Source: an uncultured Polaribacter sp. (lineage in GTDB: Bacteria; Bacteroidota; Bacteroidia; Flavobacteriales; Flavobacteriaceae). From it: a DNA stretch of 64,000 nt. How positions within the stretch are numbered: position 1 is the first letter of the stretch; each line of letters begins with the position of its first letter. The position numbers and the translations under genes are program-made. Positions 18,452 to 27,379 of this stretch are shown here, piece by piece. Where the stretch lies: the NCBI GenBank assembly GCA_943788045.1, contig CALSOT010000005.1:76789-140788 (forward strand), written 5' to 3'. The notes under the pieces were generated by a model, which searched no databases, was not told where the DNA came from, and saw only the letters and a program-made list of their open reading frames with translations.

Positions 18452-18879
18452 ATAATTACATAAAAATTATACTCGCGTTAACTTTGTTTTCACTTTTTAT
18501 TGTGGTCAGAGCATTTGAGTCTCAATTATTCTACGATCCATTATTAGAGTATTTTAAAAATGATTATTTGTATAAACCCATATATGATATGGATGTAACG
18601 CGTTTAACCTTAAATATGCTCTTTCGATATACATTAAATTCATTAATCTCACTTGGTTTAATTTGGGTTTTATTTAAGCGATTAGACTACTTAAAGTTTT
18701 CCATTTACTTCTTAGCCCTTGCGTTTACGTTTCTTATTGTTTTTTTTGTGTTACTGCTAAGAGATAATTTTGAAAGCGGGTATTTGCTACTTTTTTATAT
18801 CCGTAGATTTATAATTCATCCCTTATTTTTATTATTGCTTTTACCTGCATTTTATTATCAAAAAATCAGCAATGAGTAA
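18448..18879 (+). CDS. Exosortase F system-associated membrane protein
   Basis: 143 residues with four predicted membrane helices. It overlaps xrtF by 4 bp (ATGA). A short hydrophobic protein next to xrtF, with FxRYTLNSLISLGLIW-type and RDNFESGYLLLFYIRRFIIHP-like stretches, is the described XrtF-associated family. Its role is unknown; the fixed pairing suggests a subunit or assembly factor of the exosortase. Confidence 0.78.
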   Translation: MNNYIKIILALTLFSLFIVVRAFESQLFYDPLLEYFKNDYLYKPIYDMDVTRLTLNMLFRYTLNSLISLGLIWVLFKRLDYLKFSIYFLALAFTFLIVFFVLLLRDNFESGYLLLFYIRRFIIHPLFLLLLLPAFYYQKISNE

Positions 18880-18907
18880 TTTAACAAATTTTTAAAATTA
18901 CTTATCG

Positions 18908-18915
18908 TAAATTTG
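18908..18915 (+). promoter_or_regulatory. Putative -7 element before the metal-trafficking genes
   Basis: TAAATTTG matches TANNTTTG. It sits nine bases before the TTG start at 18924, so the transcript would be almost leaderless. No clear TTG is seen 19 bp upstream, so the match is partial. Confidence 0.35.
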
Positions 18916-18923
18916 CATTTGTC

Positions 18924-19325
18924 TTGAAACAACGTTTTTCCAACATAGCATCATTTTCACTAGCACTCTTAGTGTTGTTTTCTACTTTTTCTTTTAAAGT
19001 AGAAAAGCATTTTTGTGGGGACTTTTTAATAGATGTTTCTTTTGTAGGTGATGCGGATGATTGTGGAATGCATGCGGAAAAAGCATCCAATAAAAAGAAG
19101 AACTGTTGTAAAGACGAAGTTCATTATATTGAGGGTCAAGATGAATTGCAACAAACTTCTGTTGATGAATTTGATTTTTTCCAACAACAATTTTTAGTTT
19201 CTTTATTTATTTTCAAGAATGATTTACTACTTGAGAATAATTCAAATAAAATTTATTTTAAAGATTCTCCTCCTCCAGACATTCCAATAGATTATCAGGT
19301 TCTTTACCAATCTTTTTTAATTTGA
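18924..19325 (+). CDS. HYC_CC_PP-like small secreted cysteine protein
   Basis: 133 residues with an N-terminal signal or membrane helix (residues ~8-24). It then carries a His-x-Cys (H29-C31, KHFCGD), C47, a Cys-Cys pair (C61-C62, NCCKDE) and a Pro-rich segment near the C-terminus (SPPPDIP). This combination defines the HYC_CC_PP family of Bacteroidota, usually found beside TonB receptors and HMA proteins, as here. A metal-binding role is likely but unproven. The start is a TTG at 18924; no ATG is available upstream of the signal peptide. Confidence 0.72.
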   Translation: MKQRFSNIASFSLALLVLFSTFSFKVEKHFCGDFLIDVSFVGDADDCGMHAEKASNKKKNCCKDEVHYIEGQDELQQTSVDEFDFFQQQFLVSLFIFKNDLLLENNSNKIYFKDSPPPDIPIDYQVLYQSFLI

Positions 19326-19398
19326 TTTTATAATTCTTGTATTAAGAAGGTTTCTTTTTAAAGGGAAGCTATATGCATAATTATTAAATCAAAAAACA

Positions 19399-21654
19399 AT
19401 GAAAAAAATATTAGGAACTATATTTTTGCTTCTATTTCCGATTGTAATCCTCTCTCAAACCAATTTTAAGGGAATGATTATGGATCAAAATAATCCTAAA
19501 GAAAATTTTGGGGTAGAAGGCGCAAGCATACATTGGTTAAATACAAATGTTAGTGCAATAACCAATCACAAAGGTTGGTTTACGATTAATTACAAATCAA
19601 CTTATAAAAAGTTAGTAGTAAGTTATGTCGGTTACAAGACGGATACAATTGCTATTAATAATCTAGAGCCTTTGCGTCATTTTATAACTCCAGAAAATAA
19701 TTTAGAGGAAATTACATTAAAAAGTAAACGTAAATCCATACAAAGGTCTTTTTTATCAACTGTGAATGCTTTTACTGTTAATCAAGAAGAATTATTGAAA
19801 GCCGCTTGCTGTAATTTGGCTGAAAGTTTTGAAACAAACCCGTCTATAGATATTAGTTTTTCTGATGCTTTAACTGGTGCAAGACAGATTGAAATGTTGG
19901 GTTTGCAAAGTCCTTATTTATTAATTACACAAGAAAATATTCCTTCTGTAAGAGGAGCAAGTCAAGTTTTCGGAATGACATTTACTCCAGGAACGTGGGT
20001 AGAAAGTATTCAAATAAGTAAAGGTGCAGGCTCTGTGGTAAATGGATTTGAAAGTATTTCTGGTCAAATAAATGCTGAATTGGTAAAACCTTTTACAGAT
20101 AATAAATTCTTTGTAAATGCTTATGGTTCTCAAATGGGTAGATTAGAGTTGAATACACATTTTAACCAACGAGTTTCTGATAAATGGCAAACCGGGTTGT
20201 ATATTCATGGGAATTACAGAGGGCAAAAGTTTGATAGAAATAATGATAATTTTTTAGATAATCCGTTAGCTAATCAAATTAATATTATGAACAGATGGCA
20301 ATTTACAGACGCAGAAAAAGGCTGGGTAAGTTTTATAAATGTTCGTTTTATGAATGATGAAAAACAAACCGGAGAGCTCGATTTTAATCCCGATATAGAT
20401 AAAGGAACTACTAATAATTGGGGAAGTGAGATTAATACGAATCGTTTTGATATTTCTGGAAAACTAGGTTATGTTTTTCCAGAGACTCCTTACCAAAGTT
20501 TAGGATTTCAAATGGCTTATAGCAATCATCAACAAGATTCTTATTTCGGATTAAATACTTATGATATTCAGCATCAAAGTTTGTATTCTAACTTCATTTT
20601 TAATTCGATAATAGGAGATACAAGAACCAAATTTAAAACAGGTTTATCTTTTACTTATGATAAATATGATGAATTAGCAATAGCAAGAAATTTCAATAGA
20701 AAATTTGATAGAAATGAGAATTCGTTAGGTGCATTTTTTGAATATGCTTTTGATAATTTAGAAGATTTTAGTTTAACAGCCGGATTACGAATTGATACAC
20801 ACAATTTATTGGGTACTTTTATTACGCCACGTTTGCATTTGCGTTATGTTCCTTGGGAAAAAGGAGTTCTTAGAGCATCAGCAGGTAGAGGAAAGAGGAG
20901 TGGTAATATTTTTGCAGAAAATCAACAATTATTTGCAAGCTCCAGACAAATTAATATTGATGATGTTGGTGGTAATATCTATGGATTGAATCCTGAAATT
21001 GCCTGGAATTATGGGGTTTCTTATTCGCAAAAGTTCAATTTATTTGAAAACAAAGGCGATATTACTTTCGATTTTTATCAAACCAATTTTCAGAACCAAG
21101 TAATTGTAGATTGGGAAAATCCACAAGAAGTCTCTTTTTATAATTTAGATGGGAAAAGTATAGCAAATAGTTTTCAGGTTGAAGTAAATTATAACTTGGC
21201 AAAAAATTTTAATTTACGAACAGCGTACAAGTATTTTGATATAACATTAGATTATACAAAAGGAAATTTGCAAAAGCCAATTCAACCAAAAGATAGATTT
21301 TTCGTAAATCTTTCATACGAAACAGAAAAACAAGAAAATGATAGTCAATGGAGATTTGATCTAACTTTTAATAATATTGGCAAACAACGTTTGCCAAATA
21401 CGGGTTCAAATCCTATTCAATATCAATTACCCGAATATTCAAATCCTTTTCAATTATTAAATTCGCAAGTAACTAAAGTCTTTTCAGATAAGTTTGAAGT
21501 TTATTTTGGAGGAGAAAATTTAACCAATGTTCAGCAAAATAATCCTATATTAGGTAGTGATAATCCTTTTGGTTCAAATTTTGATACTACCATTGTGTAT
21601 GCACCAATTTTTGGAAGATCGATTTATGCAGGATTACGATTTAAAATAAATTAA
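19399..21654 (+). CDS. TonB-dependent receptor with Cys-Cys plug, probable metal (copper) receptor
   Basis: 751 residues: signal peptide (ends near ILSQT), a carboxypeptidase-regulatory-like domain (residues ~22-95, GMIMDQ...GVEGASIHWLNTN), the plug (residues ~105-230) and a 22-strand barrel ending in GLRFKIN. The plug carries an unusual AACCNLAESFETNPSIDI, with C137-C138, and the usual GxxSVVNGFESISGQIN. The flanking HYC_CC_PP and HMA genes imply transport of a soft metal, most likely copper, across the outer membrane; the substrate is inference. Confidence 0.85.
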   Translation: MKKILGTIFLLLFPIVILSQTNFKGMIMDQNNPKENFGVEGASIHWLNTNVSAITNHKGWFTINYKSTYKKLVVSYVGYKTDTIAINNLEPLRHFITPENNLEEITLKSKRKSIQRSFLSTVNAFTVNQEELLKAACCNLAESFETNPSIDISFSDALTGARQIEMLGLQSPYLLITQENIPSVRGASQVFGMTFTPGTWVESIQISKGAGSVVNGFESISGQINAELVKPFTDNKFFVNAYGSQMGRLELNTHFNQRVSDKWQTGLYIHGNYRGQKFDRNNDNFLDNPLANQINIMNRWQFTDAEKGWVSFINVRFMNDEKQTGELDFNPDIDKGTTNNWGSEINTNRFDISGKLGYVFPETPYQSLGFQMAYSNHQQDSYFGLNTYDIQHQSLYSNFIFNSIIGDTRTKFKTGLSFTYDKYDELAIARNFNRKFDRNENSLGAFFEYAFDNLEDFSLTAGLRIDTHNLLGTFITPRLHLRYVPWEKGVLRASAGRGKRSGNIFAENQQLFASSRQINIDDVGGNIYGLNPEIAWNYGVSYSQKFNLFENKGDITFDFYQTNFQNQVIVDWENPQEVSFYNLDGKSIANSFQVEVNYNLAKNFNLRTAYKYFDITLDYTKGNLQKPIQPKDRFFVNLSYETEKQENDSQWRFDLTFNNIGKQRLPNTGSNPIQYQLPEYSNPFQLLNSQVTKVFSDKFEVYFGGENLTNVQQNNPILGSDNPFGSNFDTTIVYAPIFGRSIYAGLRFKIN

Positions 21655-21741
21655 TCTAACTAGATTTTTATAAATAATAATTAAAAGAACTTGTCAATTT
21701 GAATTAATTTAAATCTGGCATTTATCAAAAAAACAATAAAA

Positions 21742-22149
21742 ATGAAAAAAATAATATTTGTATTAAGTTTAATTTTGGTTGGGTTTACAACTCAATCTCA
21801 AGAAGTAGAAAAGAATAAAAATGCAAAAGTTTCCTGCAAGGTAGATGGCGTTTGCGGAATGTGTAAAAAAAGAATTGAGACTGCAGCATTAAAAGCGAAA
21901 GGTGTAAAATTTGCAGTTTGGAGTATAAAAACACATAATCTAAATCTTATCATTGATGAACGTAAAACAGATTTAGCTCAAGTGCAACAAAATATTTTAA
22001 AAGTTGGTCATGATATAATTCTAAATGAGGATAAAAAGTTAGAGGCAAGATTAGAAGCTTATAATTCCGTTCATCCTTGTTGTAAATATAGAACTGAAAA
22101 GGTGGTTTTAGATCATAAAGGGGGTATGAAAAAACAGAAGAAAAATTAG
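21742..22149 (+). CDS. Secreted heavy-metal-associated (HMA) domain protein
   Basis: 135 residues: signal peptide (residues 1-19), then an HMA-like ferredoxin fold with the metal motif written as VDGVCGMCKKRIE (C38, C41; C32 lies just before). A second possible site, HPCCKYR (H111, C113, C114), lies near the C-terminus, which is Lys-rich. HMA domains bind Cu(I) or similar ions and hand them over. As it is exported and follows the TonB receptor by 87 bp, it probably works in the periplasm as the receptor's metal acceptor. Confidence 0.82.
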   Translation: MKKIIFVLSLILVGFTTQSQEVEKNKNAKVSCKVDGVCGMCKKRIETAALKAKGVKFAVWSIKTHNLNLIIDERKTDLAQVQQNILKVGHDIILNEDKKLEARLEAYNSVHPCCKYRTEKVVLDHKGGMKKQKKN

Positions 22150-22167
22150 TTTTTTATACGTTAGTAA

Positions 22168-22213
22168 AACTAAAAAATCCGGTAGAAATTTCTATCGGAT
22201 TTTTTAGTTTATG
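22168..22213. terminator. Bidirectional terminator between HMA gene and groEL
   Basis: A long palindrome with outer arms 22168-22181 and 22196-22209 (14 bp, AACTAAAAAATCCG and its complement), with the interior pairing as well. A-rich and T-rich flanks on both sides allow termination of both converging transcripts. Confidence 0.85.
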
Positions 22214-22277
22214 ATTCCTCTATAAAGTTGAAGTCACAATTAATAAAGAGAAATAATTATCTATGGTGATTCGCCAT

Positions 22278-23936
<1,659 letters not shown>

Positions 23937-23992
23937 TTAAATGTTTATTCGTTTTAATTTTGCTTTTCAGTCCAGCAAAGTAAACCGAAGTT

Positions 23993-24268
23993 TTATATAA
24001 TCGCTAAAATATCACTCTCACGCATCATTAAATAATCTTTACCTTCTAGCTTTAAATCTGTACCTCCGTATTTGCTGTATAAAACAGTGTCACCAATTTT
24101 TACAGTTAAAGGTTCATCAATTTTACCATTTCCTACAGCTACAACAGTTCCTTGTTGTGGCTTTTCTTTTGCGTTATCTGGTATAATTAATCCAGAAGCT
24201 GTTTTTGTTTCTGCTGGTGCAGGTTCTACAAGAACTCTGTCTGATAAAGGTTTTATGTTTAGTCCCAT
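23993..24268 (-). CDS. groES: Co-chaperonin GroES
   Basis: 91 residues starting with [20 protein letters not shown]. The mobile loop that contacts GroEL is around residues 18-32 ([15 protein letters not shown]), and the roof and C-terminal strands include [35 protein letters not shown] text. The length is standard. First gene of the groES-groEL operon; see the inverted repeat upstream at 24312-24354. Confidence 0.97.
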   Translation of the reverse strand: MGLNIKPLSDRVLVEPAPAETKTASGLIIPDNAKEKPQQGTVVAVGNGKIDEPLTVKIGDTVLYSKYGGTDLKLEGKDYLMMRESDILAII

Positions 24269-24311
24269 TATTATTTGAATTTTGAATTAATTAATTATTT
24301 CGTAAAATTAT

Positions 24312-24354
24312 AAATTGTCAGAAATTATGCCATTCCATTTAAAACTGACAATTT
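24312..24354 (-). promoter_or_regulatory. Inverted repeat upstream of groES, candidate operator
   Basis: Two perfect 10-bp arms, AAATTGTCAG (24312-24321) and CTGACAATTT (24345-24354), lie 23 bp apart, 44-86 bp before the groES ATG. On the minus strand the upstream arm supplies a TTG at the right place for a -33 element, with a weak TAATTTCT 21 bp later. It does not match CIRCE. It could be an operator for heat-shock control or an RNA hairpin. Confidence 0.45.
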
Positions 24355-24384
24355 TTCTTTGATTGCTTTTCTCAATATAATCTA

Positions 24385-24426
24385 AACAAAAAAAATGCCA
24401 ATGTGTCTATTAAACATTGGCATTTT
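24385..24426 (-). terminator. Terminator of the secG operon
   Basis: Hairpin with a 12-bp perfect stem (24392-24403 AAAATGCCAATG with 24415-24426) and an 11-base loop. On the minus strand it is followed by a run of T, 20 bp after the secG stop. Confidence 0.88.
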
Positions 24427-24446
24427 AAATTTATTCTAACAGATAT

Positions 24447-24779
24447 TTATTTTAAACTATCGTTAGTTGATGGTGTTGCAGTTTTAGCAGGAGTTGTAGT
24501 TTCAATACCATCTAAAGTATTGTCTAGTTTAAAATTGCTGTCTCCTCCTCTTGGAATTGCAAAGTTTGCTAATAAAATTAGTGCAAACATAGTAATTGCT
24601 AAAGTCCAAGTTGTTCTGTCTAAAAAGTTATTTGTGTTTTGCACACCACCTAGAGATTGTGCTCCACCACCACCAAAAGAAGAAGATAACCCTCCGCCTT
24701 TTGGGTTTTGAACCATCACTATTAGGATTAATGCAATGGCTACAATCAAAATTAAAATTAAAAACGCTGTGTAACTCAT
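24447..24779 (-). CDS. secG: Preprotein translocase subunit SecG
   Basis: 110 residues with two membrane helices (about 3-22 and 56-74) separated by a cytoplasmic loop containing the family signature VMVQNPKGGGLSSSFGGGG. SecG is the third subunit of the SecYEG channel. Its ATG overlaps, as ATGA, the stop of the out-of-frame tail of the preceding conserved gene. It is the last gene of the run sigma-54 activator - lptE - conserved protein - secG. Confidence 0.95.
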   Translation of the reverse strand: MSYTAFLILILIVAIALILIVMVQNPKGGGLSSSFGGGGAQSLGGVQNTNNFLDRTTWTLAITMFALILLANFAIPRGGDSNFKLDNTLDGIETTTPAKTATPSTNDSLK

Positions 24780-24922
24780 GATTTATTTTTTTGTAAAATT
24801 TGTATTCGTTTGATTTGGTCTGCAAAGAAACTACTTTTTTCTGGATATTTCAAGCTTAAAATTCGATAAGCTTGTATCGCATTTTCATACTTTTTTTGCT
24901 CTAAATATACTTTTGCTAACGT
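24776..24922 (-). pseudogene. Out-of-frame C-terminal tail of the preceding conserved gene
   Basis: Downstream of the stop at 24916 the sequence stays coding in the -1 frame: from 24922 it reads TLAKVYLEQKKYENAIQAYR, then ILSLKYPEKSSFFADQIKRI and a short Lys-rich end, with a TGA at 24778-24776 that overlaps the secG ATG. This is a TPR-like helical hairpin that belongs to the protein at 24916-25563. A single-base change, or ribosomal slippage at the A8 run (24957-24950), joins the two parts. Confidence 0.75.
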
Positions 24923-25563
24923 GCTGTCATTAATGATGAATCTGACTTGTTTTTTTTAACAGGAATAGCAATTGTTTTATCTTTTGCTAAGGGTTTTATT
25001 TTAGGATTTTTTTGTATGAATTTGTTGATTAAATCTTCCTTTTTATCTGTTTTTTTGTATGTTTTGTTGGCTTTTCTAACAATTGGTTTTCTGGAGGAAA
25101 TTTGCAGCCATTCGCTAAAAGAATGATTTTCTGTTGATGAAAATGAAATAGGCTTTCCAATTTCTAAGCTTTTTGTTGCTTTGATAATGTCTTCATCAAT
25201 GGTTTTTTCATTTAGTTTAATGGGTTTTTCTATTGATGTTTTATTTCCAACTTCCTTCTTGTTTATGAGTTTTTCTTCCGTTATTTTTTCAGATATCTGT
25301 TGATGTATATCTTCTTTCTGATAATTGAAATCGTTTGACGTTATGTAGTTGAATAAAATAGTTCTGTCTGTTGTGTAAGATGCGGTAATTTTTAATTCAT
25401 TATTATATTTAAAGCTATCTTGATTCTTTAATCCTTTTAAGTATAAAGCTCGAGCTGACTGAAAATATGGGTATTTTTGGATAATAGATTTTAACTCAAC
25501 AGTTTCTATTTGTTGAATATCTTCTTTTTTACTTAAGATTTCTATAAATTTAGAGACTACCAT
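24916..25563 (-). CDS. Conserved flavobacterial protein of unknown function, frameshifted near its 3' end
   Basis: No function is known to me. The 215-residue frame starts MVVSKFIEILSKKEDIQQIE, contains a helical N-terminal part (YPYFQSARALYLKGLKNQ) and a Lys-rich linker, and then ends abruptly in SSLMTAR. The expected C-terminal repeat continues in the -1 frame to 24776 and overlaps secG. A phased slippery heptamer A AAA AAC lies on the minus strand at 24955-24949. The start overlaps lptE by 7 bp. It is co-transcribed with lptE and secG; a role in envelope biogenesis is only suggested by this position. Confidence 0.7.
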   Translation of the reverse strand: MVVSKFIEILSKKEDIQQIETVELKSIIQKYPYFQSARALYLKGLKNQDSFKYNNELKITASYTTDRTILFNYITSNDFNYQKEDIHQQISEKITEEKLINKKEVGNKTSIEKPIKLNEKTIDEDIIKATKSLEIGKPISFSSTENHSFSEWLQISSRKPIVRKANKTYKKTDKKEDLINKFIQKNPKIKPLAKDKTIAIPVKKNKSDSSLMTAR

Positions 25564-26063
25564 TTTGCTACTGATGCATTAAATATATCTTGCGTAATTC
25601 TTTCTAAAATTTCATCTAAAGCAGATTCTAACACACCACCTGTTAATTGCGCATTGGCTGCAAAATCTGAATAAAAAGAAAATTGTTTTTCAAAATCATC
25701 TTTTTCAATTAATTTATTTACAAAACGAACATTTACAGTAACTGTAAGTCTATTTTGTGCTGCAGTTTGATTTGCGGTTGCGCTCATGGGCGTAACTCGA
25801 TAACCTGTTATTTCTCCACTAAAGTATAAGTCTCCGTTCGAGGTTACCGTTGTTAAATTAGTTTGTCGTGTAAATAAATCGAGCAAATCGGTTGTGAAAG
25901 CTTGACTCAGACTAGGTTCAACTAAAGGTGCTTGGTTTGGGAAAAAATCTATCTGTAATGTTTTTGCATCCCCAGTACTTCCTCCTGTAAAAGAGTATGC
26001 ACCACAAGATATTAGTAATAAAGAACCGATTAAAAATAAGGCTGTGAATATAAATTTTGTCAT
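25557..26063 (-). CDS. lptE: LPS assembly lipoprotein LptE
   Basis: 168 residues with a lipoprotein signal (SLLLISCGAYSF, Cys 20) and the Bacteroidota LptE layout: GAYSFTGGS, LQIDFFPNQAP, FTTDLLDLFTRQTNL and FSGEITGYRVTPMSA. LptE plugs and supports LptD, the outer-membrane LPS translocon. It follows the sigma-54 activator by 3 bp and overlaps the next gene by 7 bp, the usual order in Flavobacteriia. Confidence 0.88.
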   Translation of the reverse strand: MTKFIFTALFLIGSLLLISCGAYSFTGGSTGDAKTLQIDFFPNQAPLVEPSLSQAFTTDLLDLFTRQTNLTTVTSNGDLYFSGEITGYRVTPMSATANQTAAQNRLTVTVNVRFVNKLIEKDDFEKQFSFYSDFAANAQLTGGVLESALDEILERITQDIFNASVAKW

Positions 26064-26066
26064 AGG

Positions 26067-27290
26067 TTACAAATCGTATTGCTTTATTTTTCTATATAAA
26101 GTCCTTTCAGAAATTCCGAGCTCTTTTGCAGCGAGTTTGCGTTTATTGCTGTTTTTTTCTAAAGATTTTCTAATCATTTCAATCTCTTTATCTTGTAAAG
26201 ATAAAGATTCATCTTCTTGAATAGTCTCAATAAAATCATAATTTTTTTCTTCGGATGTGTTTTCGGTAATATTTAGTACTTCAATGTTGTGTTCTATTTC
26301 TTCTTTTTGTCCGTAGATTTTTTCTATCAAGTGATGATTTTCTGCTTGTACTTCTTCTGGATTTTCACTTTTCATTAAATCTAATGTCAGCTTTTTTAAA
26401 TCATTGATGTCATTACGCATATCAAACAAAATTTTATACATAATATCACGTTCAGTAGAAAAATCATTTTCTTTCTTACCACCAATTATTGCAGGTAAAT
26501 TACCATTGTTATTGGGTAAGTATTGTTGTAGTTTAATTACAGAAACAGTTCTTTCCTCTTCAATTACAGAAATCTGTTCTGCTAAATTTTTTAATTGACG
26601 TATGTTTCCAGGGAAACGATAGTTTAATAATGTTTTAACTGCATTCTCATCTAATCGAATAGAGGGCATTCTGTATTTCTGTGCGAAATCAGCAGCAAAT
26701 TTTCTAAACAATAAATGAATGTCTTCATTTCGCTCTCTTAAGGGAGGTAGTTGAATTTCTACAGTACTTAAACGGTAGTATAAATCTTCTCTAAAACGTT
26801 CTTTCTGAATAGCAGATTGCATGTTTACATTTGTTGCAGCTACAATTCTAACATTCGTTTTTATTACCTTAGAAGAACCTACTTTTATAAATTCTCCATT
26901 TTCTAAAACACGCAATAAGCGGACTTGAGTTGTTAAAGGTAGCTCACCAACTTCATCTAAAAATATTGTTCCTCCATCAGCTACTTCAAAATAACCTTTT
27001 CTATCTTGTGTTGCTCCTGTAAAAGAACCTTTTTCATGTCCAAATAATTCACTATCAATTGTTCCTTCGGGAATTGCGCCACAATTTACAGCAATATATT
27101 TTGCATGTTTTCTGTGTGATAATGAATGTATTATTTTAGGAATATTTTCTTTACCAACCCCACTTTCTCCCGTAACCAAAACAGAAATATCAGTAGGGGC
27201 AACTCTTACTGCTTTTTCTAAAGCACGATTTAAATGAATATCGTTACCGATAATTCCAAAACGTTGTTTTAATGCTTGTAAGTTTTCCAT
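26067..27290 (-). CDS. Sigma-54-dependent transcriptional activator (AAA+ with Fis-type HTH)
   Basis: The ATG at 27290 (MENLQALKQRFGIIGND) is the likely start; an in-frame ATG 54 bp upstream would add residues with no family match. The protein has an AAA+ sigma-54 interaction domain with Walker A TGESGVGKE, the GAFTGA loop as GSFTGA, Walker B GGTIFLDEVGELP and the arginine region (RFREDLYYRL). A charged linker follows, then a C-terminal Fis-type HTH (KRKLAAKELGISERTLYRKI). There is no N-terminal receiver domain, so the input signal is unclear. It should drive sigma-54 promoters. Confidence 0.92.
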   Translation of the reverse strand: MENLQALKQRFGIIGNDIHLNRALEKAVRVAPTDISVLVTGESGVGKENIPKIIHSLSHRKHAKYIAVNCGAIPEGTIDSELFGHEKGSFTGATQDRKGYFEVADGGTIFLDEVGELPLTTQVRLLRVLENGEFIKVGSSKVIKTNVRIVAATNVNMQSAIQKERFREDLYYRLSTVEIQLPPLRERNEDIHLLFRKFAADFAQKYRMPSIRLDENAVKTLLNYRFPGNIRQLKNLAEQISVIEEERTVSVIKLQQYLPNNNGNLPAIIGGKKENDFSTERDIMYKILFDMRNDINDLKKLTLDLMKSENPEEVQAENHHLIEKIYGQKEEIEHNIEVLNITENTSEEKNYDFIETIQEDESLSLQDKEIEMIRKSLEKNSNKRKLAAKELGISERTLYRKIKQYDL

Positions 27291-27379
27291 TTTTTTATCG
27301 TTACAAAGTTTCAAAGTAAAAACAGTTACAAAGTCGGTATTCAAATGAATGTTTAGATTTTGTAACTTCCTTTCTATTT

